Positions 33,647-42,643 are shown, counted from the first letter of the stretch. The stretch is 64,000 bases of DNA from Flavobacterium aquariorum (GCF_003254745.1 NZ_QKXH01000008.1:211611-275610), one strand, 5' to 3'. Made by a program: numbers and translations. Notes: generated by a model not told the origin, from the sequence alone.

Positions 33647-34663
33647 TTGAAAACAAGAATCGCGATTAATGGATTTGGAAGAATTGGGCGAAATTTATTT
33701 CGTTTGCTTTTAAACCATCCCACCATAGAAGTAGTTGCCATAAATGACATTGCAGATAAAAAAACAATGGCTCATTTAGTAAAATACGACAGCATTCACG
33801 GTGTTTTACCCGTTGCAGTAAACCATGATGAAAAAGGAATTGTGGTTGATGGGAAACACTTTTTGTTTTTTCACGAAAAAAGTATCCCAAACCTGGACTG
33901 GAAAAGCATTAATATTGATTTTGTTGTAGAGTCTACCGGTAAATACAAAACTTTTGAAGAGATAAATGCCCATGTTTTGGCAGGTGCCAAAAGAGTAATT
34001 CTTTCAGCCCCCTCTGAAGTGGACAATATAAAAACTGTGGTCCTAGGAGTTAATGAATCCATTCTTGACGGGACAGAAATCATTATATCCAATGCCAGTT
34101 GCACCACTAATAATGCAGCTCCAATGATCAAAGTGATTGAAGAACTTTGCGGGATTGAACAAGCCTATATCACTACCATACACTCGTTCACTACCGACCA
34201 AAGTTTACACGATCAACCCCATAAAGATTTGCGTAGGGCGAGAGGTGCAAGTCAATCTATTGTCCCAACAACAACTGGTGCGGCAAAAGCATTGACTAAA
34301 ATTTTCACATCTCTGGATGGCAAAATGGGCGGCTGTGGAATTCGAGTACCCGTACCCGATGGCTCTTTGACTGATATTACTTTTAATGTAAAACAAAGGG
34401 TAACCATTCAAGAGATAAACAACGCTTTTAAGTTAGCATCACAAACCAATTTGAAAGGGATTTTAGAATATACAGATGACCCTATTGTCTCTGTAGATGT
34501 AATTGGTAATAAAAATTCATGTATATTTGATTCACAACTTACATCTGTAATCGATAAAATGGTAAAAGTAGTAGGTTGGTATGATAATGAAATTGGGTAT
34601 TCCTCTAGAATCATTGATTTGATTTTGTTGTTAAATAATAATAAAAATTTCCATCAAACATGA
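33647..34663 (+). CDS. gap: Glyceraldehyde-3-phosphate dehydrogenase, TTG start
   Basis: GAPDH oxidises and phosphorylates glyceraldehyde 3-phosphate in glycolysis, or runs in reverse for gluconeogenesis. The 338-residue protein has the NAD-binding INGFGRIGR at the N-terminus, the catalytic cysteine in SNASCTTNN near residue 149, and WYDNEIGYSSR near the C-terminus. A stop codon lies four codons upstream and the first internal ATG is far inside, so TTG 33647 must be the start. The hairpin-forming repeat lies directly upstream. The stop overlaps the next ATG by 4 bases (ATGA), coupling it to a sensor kinase gene. Confidence 0.93.
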   Translation: MKTRIAINGFGRIGRNLFRLLLNHPTIEVVAINDIADKKTMAHLVKYDSIHGVLPVAVNHDEKGIVVDGKHFLFFHEKSIPNLDWKSINIDFVVESTGKYKTFEEINAHVLAGAKRVILSAPSEVDNIKTVVLGVNESILDGTEIIISNASCTTNNAAPMIKVIEELCGIEQAYITTIHSFTTDQSLHDQPHKDLRRARGASQSIVPTTTGAAKALTKIFTSLDGKMGGCGIRVPVPDGSLTDITFNVKQRVTIQEINNAFKLASQTNLKGILEYTDDPIVSVDVIGNKNSCIFDSQLTSVIDKMVKVVGWYDNEIGYSSRIIDLILLLNNNKNFHQT

Positions 34664-36840
34664 AACACTTTTTATTATTTACTGTTTTTTTTCATTCACT
34701 GCTCTATTCTCAAATAGAGAATAAAGTTGACAGCGTCACTTATTACTCCAAATTGGCAAGCGAGAATATTAAAAACAATAAATATAAAGAGGCTTTATTA
34801 TACACTCAAAGATCAATCGATTATTGTAAAAAAAACAAAAATATTGAAGCACAAGCTGCTCAAACATTCAACTTAGGTAAAATATATTTTGATCTAAACC
34901 TCCATAATGATGCTATCGAATTATTAAGCAAAAGTATTGTATTATTTAACAGTATTTCCAAAAAGCCCAATGATAAAATCGCACTTGCCTATTACTATAT
35001 AAGCTTGTCCTGTGTAGAGAGAAAAAACTACATCCTTGCCGAAAGCTCTATTCTAAAAACCGAAGAAATTCAAAAAAAATTAAAAATAAAGGATAAAGCG
35101 GATCTAATCAGACTACAAAAAGGAGTACTTTCAAAATTAAGGGGCGACACCGCATTGGCCTCAATCCTTTTTAACGACATTATTGCAAAACCAGACAGTC
35201 CTGATTTAACAAATTCAAAAGCCGAAGCCTTTTATCAGATGGGAACGATTGAAGCTGCAAACAATAGGTACAATCTGGCCTTGAATTACTTCAACCGAGC
35301 TTTAGAATTAAATAAAGAAACTAAAAACCTAAATCAAAAGTCTAATATTTGGTTAGCCTTAAGTATGGTTTATGACAAATTACTGGACAAATCTACTGCC
35401 TATACCTATTTAAAAAAACATTTGAATCTAAAGGAAAGCATAGTACTTGCAAATGAAGAAAAACTAGGAACAAACGACTATGAAACCTTTAAAGAATCTC
35501 AACGAAAAAAAGAAGAATTATTAATTGAAAAAGAAAACAAAGAAAAGGAAAAAGCCGATAAATTTTCCAAACTCATCAGTATTTTAGCCATTGCAATTAT
35601 TTCAATTTTATCACTTTTGAGTTTATCTCTTTACAAAAATAACATCATTCGCAATCAAACCAATTCATTATTGAAAGAAAAAAACAATGAATTGATTGCA
35701 GCCAAGAACAAAGCCGAAGAGGCTTCCAAAGCAAGATCTGAATTTCTATCTACAGTAAGTCACGAGCTCCGAACGCCATTGAATGCCATCAACGGGATTA
35801 CACACCTGTTATTGGAAGAACATCCAAAAAAATCACAGATGCATTATTTGTCTTCATTAAAATTTTCAGGCAACTACTTAACCAACTTTATCAATGATAT
35901 CTTAGAAATAAATAAAATTGAATCCAATAAATTAGAAATAGAATATATTAATTTTAATCTCAAACAATTATTGGGGGATATCCAAAACTCGCTCAAAGAA
36001 ATTGCCACTGTAAACAACAATAAGTTTATTCTCAAAATAGATTCTGCCATACCGGAAAACCTAATAGGTGACCCCACAAAACTGTCTCAAATTTTCATGA
36101 ATTTGATCAATAATGCATTGAAATTTACCAATAATGGAACAGTCAATGTTTTTGCCCGGTTAAGAAATTATCAAAATGAAAATGCTACTATCTTTTTCCA
36201 AATTATTGATACAGGCATTGGAATTCCCGAAGACAAATTAAAGACTGTCTTTGAAAGTTTCTCACAAGGATCTGTAGAGATCAATAGAAAATTTGGAGGT
36301 ACCGGATTGGGATTAACCATTGTAAAAAAACTGGTTCGTATCTTAGGCGGTCGAATAAGGCTGAAAAGCGTTGTTGGAGAAGGATCTACTTTCTCCTTTG
36401 AATTGAATTTCAAAGTAGACAGCAAACCTTTGCTAAATAAAGCTGTAATCAAAAATTACAATCCGGAAATCTTTAAAGACAAAAAAATACTGGTGGTTGA
36501 AGACAACAAAATCAACCAAATGATTACGAAAAAAATGTTGACAAATAAAGCGATGAAATGCACTATTTTAGACAATGGTGAAGAGGCCATTCAAATGCTA
36601 AAAAGCAAAGCATTCGATATGGTCTTAATGGATGTTCATTTGTTGGGAATCAACGGCACAATCGCAACACAACAAATTAGAGAATTTGACACCAAAACTC
36701 CTATACTTGCCCTTACAGCCATTTCATTAAATGAGAACAGGGAGATGCTACTTTCTTTTGGCATGACAGATGTAATCACAAAACCATTTGTAGCCGAAGA
36801 TTTTTACTCTATCATTGCCCTAAATATAATCAATTCTTAA
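34660..36840 (+). CDS. TPR-sensor hybrid histidine kinase with receiver domain
   Basis: This 726-residue protein has a signal sequence (1-17), a periplasmic TPR region (about 25-270), a coiled coil, a membrane helix (about 305-327), a HisKA domain with the phospho-accepting histidine in SHELRTPLNA near residue 368, a HATPase domain (DTGIGIPEDKL, GGTGLGLTIVKKL) and a C-terminal receiver with ILVVEDNK and the phospho-Asp in VLMDVH near residue 658. No DNA-binding output is fused, so a phosphorelay partner elsewhere is expected. The start overlaps the gap stop by 4 bases, an unusual partner for a kinase. The stop overlaps the convergent PNP stop. Confidence 0.92.
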   Translation: MKHFLLFTVFFHSLLYSQIENKVDSVTYYSKLASENIKNNKYKEALLYTQRSIDYCKKNKNIEAQAAQTFNLGKIYFDLNLHNDAIELLSKSIVLFNSISKKPNDKIALAYYYISLSCVERKNYILAESSILKTEEIQKKLKIKDKADLIRLQKGVLSKLRGDTALASILFNDIIAKPDSPDLTNSKAEAFYQMGTIEAANNRYNLALNYFNRALELNKETKNLNQKSNIWLALSMVYDKLLDKSTAYTYLKKHLNLKESIVLANEEKLGTNDYETFKESQRKKEELLIEKENKEKEKADKFSKLISILAIAIISILSLLSLSLYKNNIIRNQTNSLLKEKNNELIAAKNKAEEASKARSEFLSTVSHELRTPLNAINGITHLLLEEHPKKSQMHYLSSLKFSGNYLTNFINDILEINKIESNKLEIEYINFNLKQLLGDIQNSLKEIATVNNNKFILKIDSAIPENLIGDPTKLSQIFMNLINNALKFTNNGTVNVFARLRNYQNENATIFFQIIDTGIGIPEDKLKTVFESFSQGSVEINRKFGGTGLGLTIVKKLVRILGGRIRLKSVVGEGSTFSFELNFKVDSKPLLNKAVIKNYNPEIFKDKKILVVEDNKINQMITKKMLTNKAMKCTILDNGEEAIQMLKSKAFDMVLMDVHLLGINGTIATQQIREFDTKTPILALTAISLNENREMLLSFGMTDVITKPFVAEDFYSIIALNIINS

Positions 36841-37649
36841 CCTCTTACAATCAATTCCTTAATCAATCTACGCAATTGGGGCTCCGCTTTTTTGGCCGCT
36901 TCTAAAACCTCATCATGTGAAATAGTCAGTATGCTTGCTTCATCTCCTATATCAGTGATAATAGAAACACCAAACGTTTCCAAGTCCATATGACGTGCCA
37001 CAATTACCTCTGGAACCGTTGACATCCCCACACAATCGGCACCCAGAATCTTAACCATTCTATATTCGGATAGGGTTTCAAAAGTTGGTCCTTGTAACCC
37101 TAAATAAACTCCATCGTGTACTTCAATACTTAGCTCTTGTGCAATTTCTTTGGCCTTACAAATCATTTCGACAGAATATGGCTGGCTCATATTCACAAAC
37201 CTTGGCCCAAAACGTTCATCGTTTTTTCCTCGCAAAGGATGTTCCGGCATAAAATTGATATGATCTTTTATAATCACGATAGAACCAACTTTGTAGCGGG
37301 GATTTACACCACCAGAAGCATTGGAAACTATTAACTTTTCAACTCCTAAATACTTCATCACACGAACTGGAAAAGTCACTTCTTTCATGGAATATCCTTC
37401 GTAAAAATGAAAACGCCCTTGCATGGCAACAATTTTTTTACTGCCAATAGTCCCAAAAACCAATGCTCCTTTATGTCCTTCAACTGTTGAAATAGGGAAA
37501 TTTGGAATCTCCTGGTAAGGCAATGTATACTCAATTATAATGTCATCAGTAAATCCACCCAATCCGGATCCTAAAATCACTCCAAATTCAGGGCTGAAAT
37601 TTATTTTATTTTTTATATAACTAACGGTTTCTTGCACTTTGTCCCACAT
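36837..37649 (-). CDS. Purine-nucleoside phosphorylase
   Basis: PNP splits purine nucleosides with phosphate in salvage. The 270-residue trimeric-type protein has VILGSGLGGF near residue 25, EGHKGALVFG, GPTFETLSEYRM with the base-binding glutamate, and GMSTVPEVIVARH. The segment that usually ends in TNxAAG reads ITDIGDEAS, with Asp in place of the purine-recognition Asn. The gene overlaps the end of lpxK by 29 bases and is probably translated from the same mRNA. The stop is shared tail to tail with the sensor kinase gene through the sequence TTAA. Confidence 0.93.
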   Translation of the reverse strand: MWDKVQETVSYIKNKINFSPEFGVILGSGLGGFTDDIIIEYTLPYQEIPNFPISTVEGHKGALVFGTIGSKKIVAMQGRFHFYEGYSMKEVTFPVRVMKYLGVEKLIVSNASGGVNPRYKVGSIVIIKDHINFMPEHPLRGKNDERFGPRFVNMSQPYSVEMICKAKEIAQELSIEVHDGVYLGLQGPTFETLSEYRMVKILGADCVGMSTVPEVIVARHMDLETFGVSIITDIGDEASILTISHDEVLEAAKKAEPQLRRLIKELIVRG

Positions 37650-38646
37650 AGTTCAAAATATTTTTATCAAAATTATCTCCATCTGAAAGAAACGAACTTT
37701 TAATTGGCAAAAAATAAAGCTGTTCACTTAAAACACTTCCTTTCAAACGTACATAATCTTTTTCGGTTGTTACAATAATCTTATCCCCTGCTTTTTTCTT
37801 AATTTCCTGTAATTCGCTCTCGCTAAAATGATGGTGATCAGGAAAAGTCAGGCATTCGTCATCACCTTTCTTTAAATGGGCAAAAAACGATTCGGGTTTT
37901 GCTATTCCAGCCAAAAGTATTTTGTCCATACTTCTCACTTCGCTAACTTTTACCGTTTTTTCTTCCGAATAAACCACATCTTCATACTCTATAAAGGTAA
38001 AGAACAAACTTTGATCTGGAGAAAGATCCAAATGTTTTTTTATGTTTTTTCGGTCTTCCAAAGAAAGGTTTGAAGGACATTTAGTAACAATGACGATATT
38101 GGCTCTTTGTACGCCGCTTCTACTCTCTCTTAAATTTCCGGTTGGCAACATAAGATCATTACAGTATAAATCTCCATAAGCAGTAAGCATAATATAAAAT
38201 CCAGCTTTTACCTTTCGGTGCTGAAAAGCATCATCTAACAATATAATTTCTGGAGAATCTGAATTGGAAAGCAATTGTACAATTCCATTCTTCCGATTGG
38301 CATCTACAGCTACCTGAATGTTTTTGAATTTTTGATAAAACTGAAATGGCTCATCACCTAATTCTAATGCATCCGAAGTTGAGTTAGCTAAAACAAATCC
38401 TTCTGATTGTCTTTTATAACCTCTACTTAAAGTTGCCACTTTATATTTATCGGAAAGTAACCGAATCAAATATTCTATTTGAGGAGTCTTTCCCGTTCCA
38501 CCCACGCTTAGATTTCCTACTGCAATAACAGGTAAATCAAAAGAATAGGACTTTAAAATCCCTGTATCGAAAAGTAAATTCCGAATACTGGTAATAAAGC
38601 CATACAAAATGGCAAATGGAAACAATATTTTTCGCAGTAAATTCAT
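37621..38646 (-). CDS. lpxK: Tetraacyldisaccharide 4'-kinase
   Basis: LpxK phosphorylates the lipid A disaccharide at the 4' position, a late step of lipid A synthesis at the inner membrane. The 341-residue protein has an N-terminal hydrophobic helix, the P-loop GNLSVGGTGKTP near residue 45, LSRGYKR, ILLDDAFQHRK and a C-terminal ITTEKDYVRL. I chose ATG 38646 (MNLLRKIL). An ATG at 38664 would add six residues. The 3' end overlaps pnp by 29 bases, so the two are probably co-translated. Confidence 0.94.
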   Translation of the reverse strand: MNLLRKILFPFAILYGFITSIRNLLFDTGILKSYSFDLPVIAVGNLSVGGTGKTPQIEYLIRLLSDKYKVATLSRGYKRQSEGFVLANSTSDALELGDEPFQFYQKFKNIQVAVDANRKNGIVQLLSNSDSPEIILLDDAFQHRKVKAGFYIMLTAYGDLYCNDLMLPTGNLRESRSGVQRANIVIVTKCPSNLSLEDRKNIKKHLDLSPDQSLFFTFIEYEDVVYSEEKTVKVSEVRSMDKILLAGIAKPESFFAHLKKGDDECLTFPDHHHFSESELQEIKKKAGDKIIVTTEKDYVRLKGSVLSEQLYFLPIKSSFLSDGDNFDKNILNYVGQSARNR

Positions 38647-38664
38647 TTTACGAAAGTAAAACAT

Positions 38665-39065
38665 TTATGATAATGCAGAAAGTAATTACAAGTCTAAAAT
38701 GCTCAAACCAATTGGAAAGCCATTCGAAGTAGATTTTCAAAAAAAATAAAAGCCATACTTATTTATAAAAATTTTAAAACACTATTTAAGGTACTTAGAA
38801 GAATCGCTTTTTACCATGTCAGTTTTTAATAAAAAATGACACCCGAGATTAAGATAACTACAAATTAACATACCTTTTTTTAGCTAATTACCAAATCGAT
38901 TTTACAACAATCTTTTTTTCCTAAAAAAGAATCCGAAATTAAATTTTAATTGTATTTTTGTTAAAAATCAAACAATTACATGTTAATTTCGCTAAAAATA
39001 TAAACATAATCAAAATTAAAAATGCAATAAAATCTCAAATTTGTTTAACCTACAATCTTCTCAAC
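38665..39065. other. Gene-free divergent gap between lpxK and TPR gene
   Basis: This gap of about 400 bases is strongly AT-rich. It holds an imperfect hairpin with ends TGTCA and TGACA (38817-38841) and an exact -7 element TATTTTTG at 38953-38960, about 105 bases before the TPR ATG. I see no RNA gene or other coding region. Confidence 0.5.
38953..38960 (+). promoter_or_regulatory. Putative -7 element TATTTTTG for TPR gene
   Basis: An exact TAnnTTTG match in the divergent gap, leaving a leader of about 100 bases. No -33 TTG is evident. Confidence 0.45.
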
Positions 39066-40340
39066 ATGAAAAAAAACTACATTATTGGTATTACATTGTT
39101 ATTGTTTGCAGGAACTATTCAAGCTCAAAAAGATAAAATAAAAGCAGCTGAAAAAGAAATGAATAATGGAAATCTTCAAGATGCTGTTATTATTCTTAAA
39201 AGTATCGAATATCAAATTTATAATTCGAATGATGAAGACAAAACCTTGTTTTATTTTGTCCAAGGAAGTTCTTACTTAGGATTAGCCGATAAAAATATTG
39301 AAGAGGGAAAAAATTTAGCTTTGGCTGCAAAAGCTTTCCAAGAATTAATCAAAGCCGAATCCGAATCGGGAAAAATCAAATACTCCAGTCAGGTACAGCT
39401 TTCTTTTAAGAGCATTAAAGGAAGATTAGTGAATAGTGCCATAAAAGATTCTAAAGCTGATAAATTTATCGAATGTGGTAATAAACTATACGAAGCTTAT
39501 TTACTGGACAAGAAAGACACAATAAACTTATATTATGCAGCATCAGCCTTTGTAAGTGGAAAAGATTTTGCTTCCGCACTTAAACATTACGAAACGCTTA
39601 AAACAATTAACTATTCTGGAATTGGCACTTATTATTATGCAACAAATAAAACTACTCAAGTTGAAGATAGCTTCCCAACTGCTAATGAAAGAGACATTTT
39701 TGTTAAAGCTGGCACTCATGAAAAACCAAGAACCGAAAAAGGATTATCAAAAAGAGGCGAAATTTATAAAAACATTGCCCTGATTTATGTTCAAAACGGG
39801 GAAACAGAAAAGGCAAAAAAAGCAATTTCGGATGCACGGAAAAAAAATCCTGAAGACTATTCTTTGGCACTAACAGAAGCGGATTTGTATCTGGAATCAA
39901 AAGACTATGATTTGTACAAAAAAATGGTAGCTGCTATTTTGGAAAAGAATCCAAATGATGTGAATTTAGTTTTCAATCTAGGAGTACTAAGCGCAAAAGC
40001 AAATAACCCTAGCGAAGCCGAAACTTTTTACTTGAAAGCAATTTCCATTGACCCACAATACATCAAAGCTTACATTAATTTATCCGTTTTAAAACTCGAA
40101 GGACTAAAAACAATAAATGACGACATGGACAAATTAGGAGCTTCTGCAAAAGACATGAAGAAATACAATGTTTTAAAAATAAAAAAAGAAGAAATTTATA
40201 AAGGAGTAATTCCTTATCTCAAAAAAGCAGTTGAAATTGACCCGAAAGACAAAGAGATTTCACAAAGTCTTTTGAGTGTATACAATGCTTTGGATATGAC
40301 AGCCGAATATAAAGACTTAAAAGCTAAAGCCGTTTACTAA
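39066..40340 (+). CDS. Exported tetratricopeptide-repeat protein
   Basis: This 424-residue protein starts with a signal peptide (MKKNYIIGITLLLFAG, cleavage near IQAQ at residue 21). Repeated TPR-like units follow along the whole length, clearest at about residues 230-330 (GEIYKNIALIYVQNGETEKA and NDVNLVFNLGVLSAKANN). I placed the start at ATG 39066, since the frame upstream to 38958 contains no signal and begins inside the promoter region. It is probably periplasmic. Many such proteins occur in Bacteroidota, and a specific role cannot be assigned. Confidence 0.85.
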   Translation: MKKNYIIGITLLLFAGTIQAQKDKIKAAEKEMNNGNLQDAVIILKSIEYQIYNSNDEDKTLFYFVQGSSYLGLADKNIEEGKNLALAAKAFQELIKAESESGKIKYSSQVQLSFKSIKGRLVNSAIKDSKADKFIECGNKLYEAYLLDKKDTINLYYAASAFVSGKDFASALKHYETLKTINYSGIGTYYYATNKTTQVEDSFPTANERDIFVKAGTHEKPRTEKGLSKRGEIYKNIALIYVQNGETEKAKKAISDARKKNPEDYSLALTEADLYLESKDYDLYKKMVAAILEKNPNDVNLVFNLGVLSAKANNPSEAETFYLKAISIDPQYIKAYINLSVLKLEGLKTINDDMDKLGASAKDMKKYNVLKIKKEEIYKGVIPYLKKAVEIDPKDKEISQSLLSVYNALDMTAEYKDLKAKAVY

Positions 40341-40343
40341 TGC

Positions 40344-40389
40344 ATTCTTCTAATCATAACAATATTGTTATGATTAGAAGAATTTTTTG
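40344..40389 (+). terminator. Terminator built from a perfect 40-bp palindrome
   Basis: Bases 40344-40383 form a perfect palindrome (20-base arms meeting at AATATT), followed by TTTTTT. It ends the TPR transcript. The stem is unusually long and AT-rich for a terminator. Confidence 0.8.
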
Positions 40390-40566
40390 TAGCCAACTGA
40401 TCCTTACAAACAAGTTTTGCAGACTTATTAATACGCTTTAAATTACTTCTCATACAGTAAGTTTTTCCATCTATAAAACTCTAAATTATCTTATAACAAA
40501 GCAAATTTAGCTTTAGAAAAAACATCATAAAAAATAACAAATAGGAGCAATATTTTTCGAAAGAAA

Positions 40567-40599
40567 TTGATTTTTCGAAAATATAATATTTTATCTTTG
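40567..40599 (+). promoter_or_regulatory. Bacteroidota-type promoter upstream of nif3-like gene
   Basis: TTG at 40567-40569 and TATCTTTG at 40592-40599 are 22 bases apart, within the accepted range for this promoter class. The leader would be about 108 bases. The rest of the 373-base gap (40341-40713) is AT-rich and shows no other feature besides the upstream terminator. Confidence 0.6.
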
Positions 40600-40713
40600 A
40601 GCGGAAATTATTAAAAACAAACTAATAATAACTTCTACAAATTAATTTCAAATAATTGACGTTATTAATTTATAAAATACAGATTAATAAATACCCCGAA
40701 AAGATTAAAAAAA

Positions 40714-41811
40714 ATGATTACAATAAAAGAAATTCTTTCTGTTCTTGAAGAAATGGCCCCATTGGCTTATGCTGAAGATTTTGACAATGTAGGCTTAATA
40801 ATAGGAAATGAAAATACTGAGGCAACGGGCATTCTAGTTTGTCATGATGCTTTAGAAAATGTAATTGACGAAGCCGTTGCCAAAAAATGTAATCTGATTG
40901 TTTGTTTTCATCCTATTTTATTCAATGGCATAAAGAAAATAACCGGAAAAAATTATGTAGAACGAGCTATTCTCAAAGCTATAAAAAATGATATTGCCAT
41001 TTATGCTGTCCATACCGCATTGGACAACCACCCAGAAGGTGTAAACAAAATATTTTGTGATACTTTAGAACTGATAAACACTCAAATCTTAATCCCAAAA
41101 CAAAATCACATCCGAAAATTAGTTACTTATACTATTAGAGACAATGCCGAAAAAGTTCGAAATGCTTTGTTTGAAGCTGGAGCAGGAAGTATTGGAAATT
41201 ATGACAAATGCAGTTTCAACTCAGAGGGAACTTTCACATACCAAGGTAATGAAAAAAGCGAACCAACCATTGGTGAAAGAGGCGTGCTATCCAGAGGAAC
41301 CGAGGTTAAAATCGAAGTTGTTTATGCCAAGCATCTAGAAGCAAAAATCATAAAAGCATTAAGAGAAAACCATATTTACGAAGAAGTCGCCACTGAAATC
41401 TACAATATGAAAAACACCTTTAATCATATTGGCCTGGGAATGATTGGTGAACTGGAAGAAGCTATGGACGAAAAGGATTTTCTTCAGTATGCAAAAGATA
41501 AAATGGGAGCCAACGGAATTCGTCATTCAGCCTTTACAGGAAAAAAAATAAAAAAAGTGGCAGTCTTGGGCGGATCAGGAAGTTTTGCCATAAAAAATGC
41601 CATTCAAGCCGGTGCTGATGTATTTTTGACTGCTGATTTGAAATATCATCAGTATTACGAAGCCGAAAATCAACTTTTATTGGCCGATATTGGACATTTT
41701 GAAAGTGAACGCTATACAAAAGAGTATATTGTTGATTATCTTAGAAAAAAAATCCTTAATTTTGCAATCATTTTATCGGAAGAAAATACAAATCCAGTTA
41801 AGTACTTATAG
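40714..41811 (+). CDS. Nif3-like dinuclear metal centre hexameric protein
   Basis: This 365-residue protein belongs to the Nif3/YbgI/YqfO family (often labelled GTP cyclohydrolase 1 type 2). It has AYAEDFDNVGLIIG at the N-terminus, the metal-binding FHPILFNGIKKI and HTALDNHPEGVN, and C-terminal GADVFLTADLKYHQYY and GHFESERYT. A PII-like domain of about 110 residues is inserted in the middle (about 130-240), as in the longer YqfO type. The enzymatic role is uncertain. It is followed by the coiled-coil gene after 3 bases, a conserved pairing with DUF164 proteins in many bacteria. Confidence 0.92.
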   Translation: MITIKEILSVLEEMAPLAYAEDFDNVGLIIGNENTEATGILVCHDALENVIDEAVAKKCNLIVCFHPILFNGIKKITGKNYVERAILKAIKNDIAIYAVHTALDNHPEGVNKIFCDTLELINTQILIPKQNHIRKLVTYTIRDNAEKVRNALFEAGAGSIGNYDKCSFNSEGTFTYQGNEKSEPTIGERGVLSRGTEVKIEVVYAKHLEAKIIKALRENHIYEEVATEIYNMKNTFNHIGLGMIGELEEAMDEKDFLQYAKDKMGANGIRHSAFTGKKIKKVAVLGGSGSFAIKNAIQAGADVFLTADLKYHQYYEAENQLLLADIGHFESERYTKEYIVDYLRKKILNFAIILSEENTNPVKYL

Positions 41812-41814
41812 AAT

Positions 41815-42594
41815 ATGGCGAATACGAAAGAATTAAGTGTTGAGGACAAGTTAAGAGCAATTTACGATTTACAACTAATTGACTCTAGAATTGACGAAAT
41901 CAGAAACGTTAGAGGAGAACTTCCTTTAGAGGTTGAGGATTTAGAAGATGAAGTTGCAGGTTTAAGCACTCGTTCAGAGAAATTGAAAGGGGAATTAGAA
42001 GTTATCGAAAACCTTATCAAGGAAAAAAAGAATGCAATTGACGAACACAAAGAAGCTGTCAAAAAATACACTAAACAACAAGAAAGCGTTCGTAATAACC
42101 GCGAATTCAACTCTTTGACTAAAGAAATCGAATTTCAAGAATTAGAAATTCAATTGGCCGAAAAGCAAATCAAAGAAATGAAAGCTTCTATTGAGCATAA
42201 AAAAGAAGTGATTTCTTCTTCAAAAGAGAGATTGGAATCTAAATCATCTCACTTGAAACATAAAAAATCAGAATTGGAGTCTATAATGGCTGAAACTCAA
42301 AAAGAAGAAATCTTCTTGACTGAGAAATCGGCAGAATATGAAGCATTAATTGAAGAACGTTTATTGGTAGCGTACAAAAGAATCAGAAGTAGTGTTCGTA
42401 ACGGACTAGCAGTTGTTTCTATCGAAAGAGGTGCATCAGCAGGATCATTCTTCACGATTCCGCCACAAACACAAGTAGAAATTGCTTCTAGAAAGAAAAT
42501 CTTAATCGATGAGCACTCTGGAAGAATCTTAGTCGACAGTGTTCTGGCTGAAGAAGAAAGAGAGAAAATGGAACAATTATTTTCTAAATTCTAA
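41815..42594 (+). CDS. DUF164-type coiled-coil protein with degenerate zinc ribbon
   Basis: This 259-residue protein is mostly a long charged coiled coil (about residues 30-190) and ends in the region that forms a C4 zinc ribbon in the DUF164/zf-RING_7 family. Here the ribbon reads ERGASAGSFFTIPPQ and IDEHSGRILVD: all four positions where relatives have Cys hold Ser, Ala, Asp or similar, and the whole protein contains no cysteine. Zinc binding is therefore unlikely. The surrounding fold residues (TIPPQ, SGRIL) are kept, so the protein is probably functional. It lies 3 bases after the nif3-like gene. Confidence 0.9.
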   Translation: MANTKELSVEDKLRAIYDLQLIDSRIDEIRNVRGELPLEVEDLEDEVAGLSTRSEKLKGELEVIENLIKEKKNAIDEHKEAVKKYTKQQESVRNNREFNSLTKEIEFQELEIQLAEKQIKEMKASIEHKKEVISSSKERLESKSSHLKHKKSELESIMAETQKEEIFLTEKSAEYEALIEERLLVAYKRIRSSVRNGLAVVSIERGASAGSFFTIPPQTQVEIASRKKILIDEHSGRILVDSVLAEEEREKMEQLFSKF

Positions 42595-42602
42595 AAAATC
42601 TG

Positions 42603-42630
42603 AGTCCCGATCTAATCGGGACTTTTTTTT
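42603..42630 (+). terminator. Rho-independent terminator after DUF164-type gene
   Basis: A perfect 9-bp stem AGTCCCGAT/ATCGGGACT with a 3-base loop is followed by eight T. Confidence 0.88.
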
Positions 42631-42643
42631 ATACCCCCATATT

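Noticed and set aside
38958..39065. Longer start for the TPR gene at 38958
   Set aside because: The extra 36 residues would begin inside the -7 promoter element and would bury the clear signal peptide.
42539..42643. Longer start for the alpha/beta hydrolase at ATG 42539
   Set aside because: It would overlap the preceding gene and span that gene's terminator, and the extra residues are an out-of-frame shadow of the coiled-coil gene.
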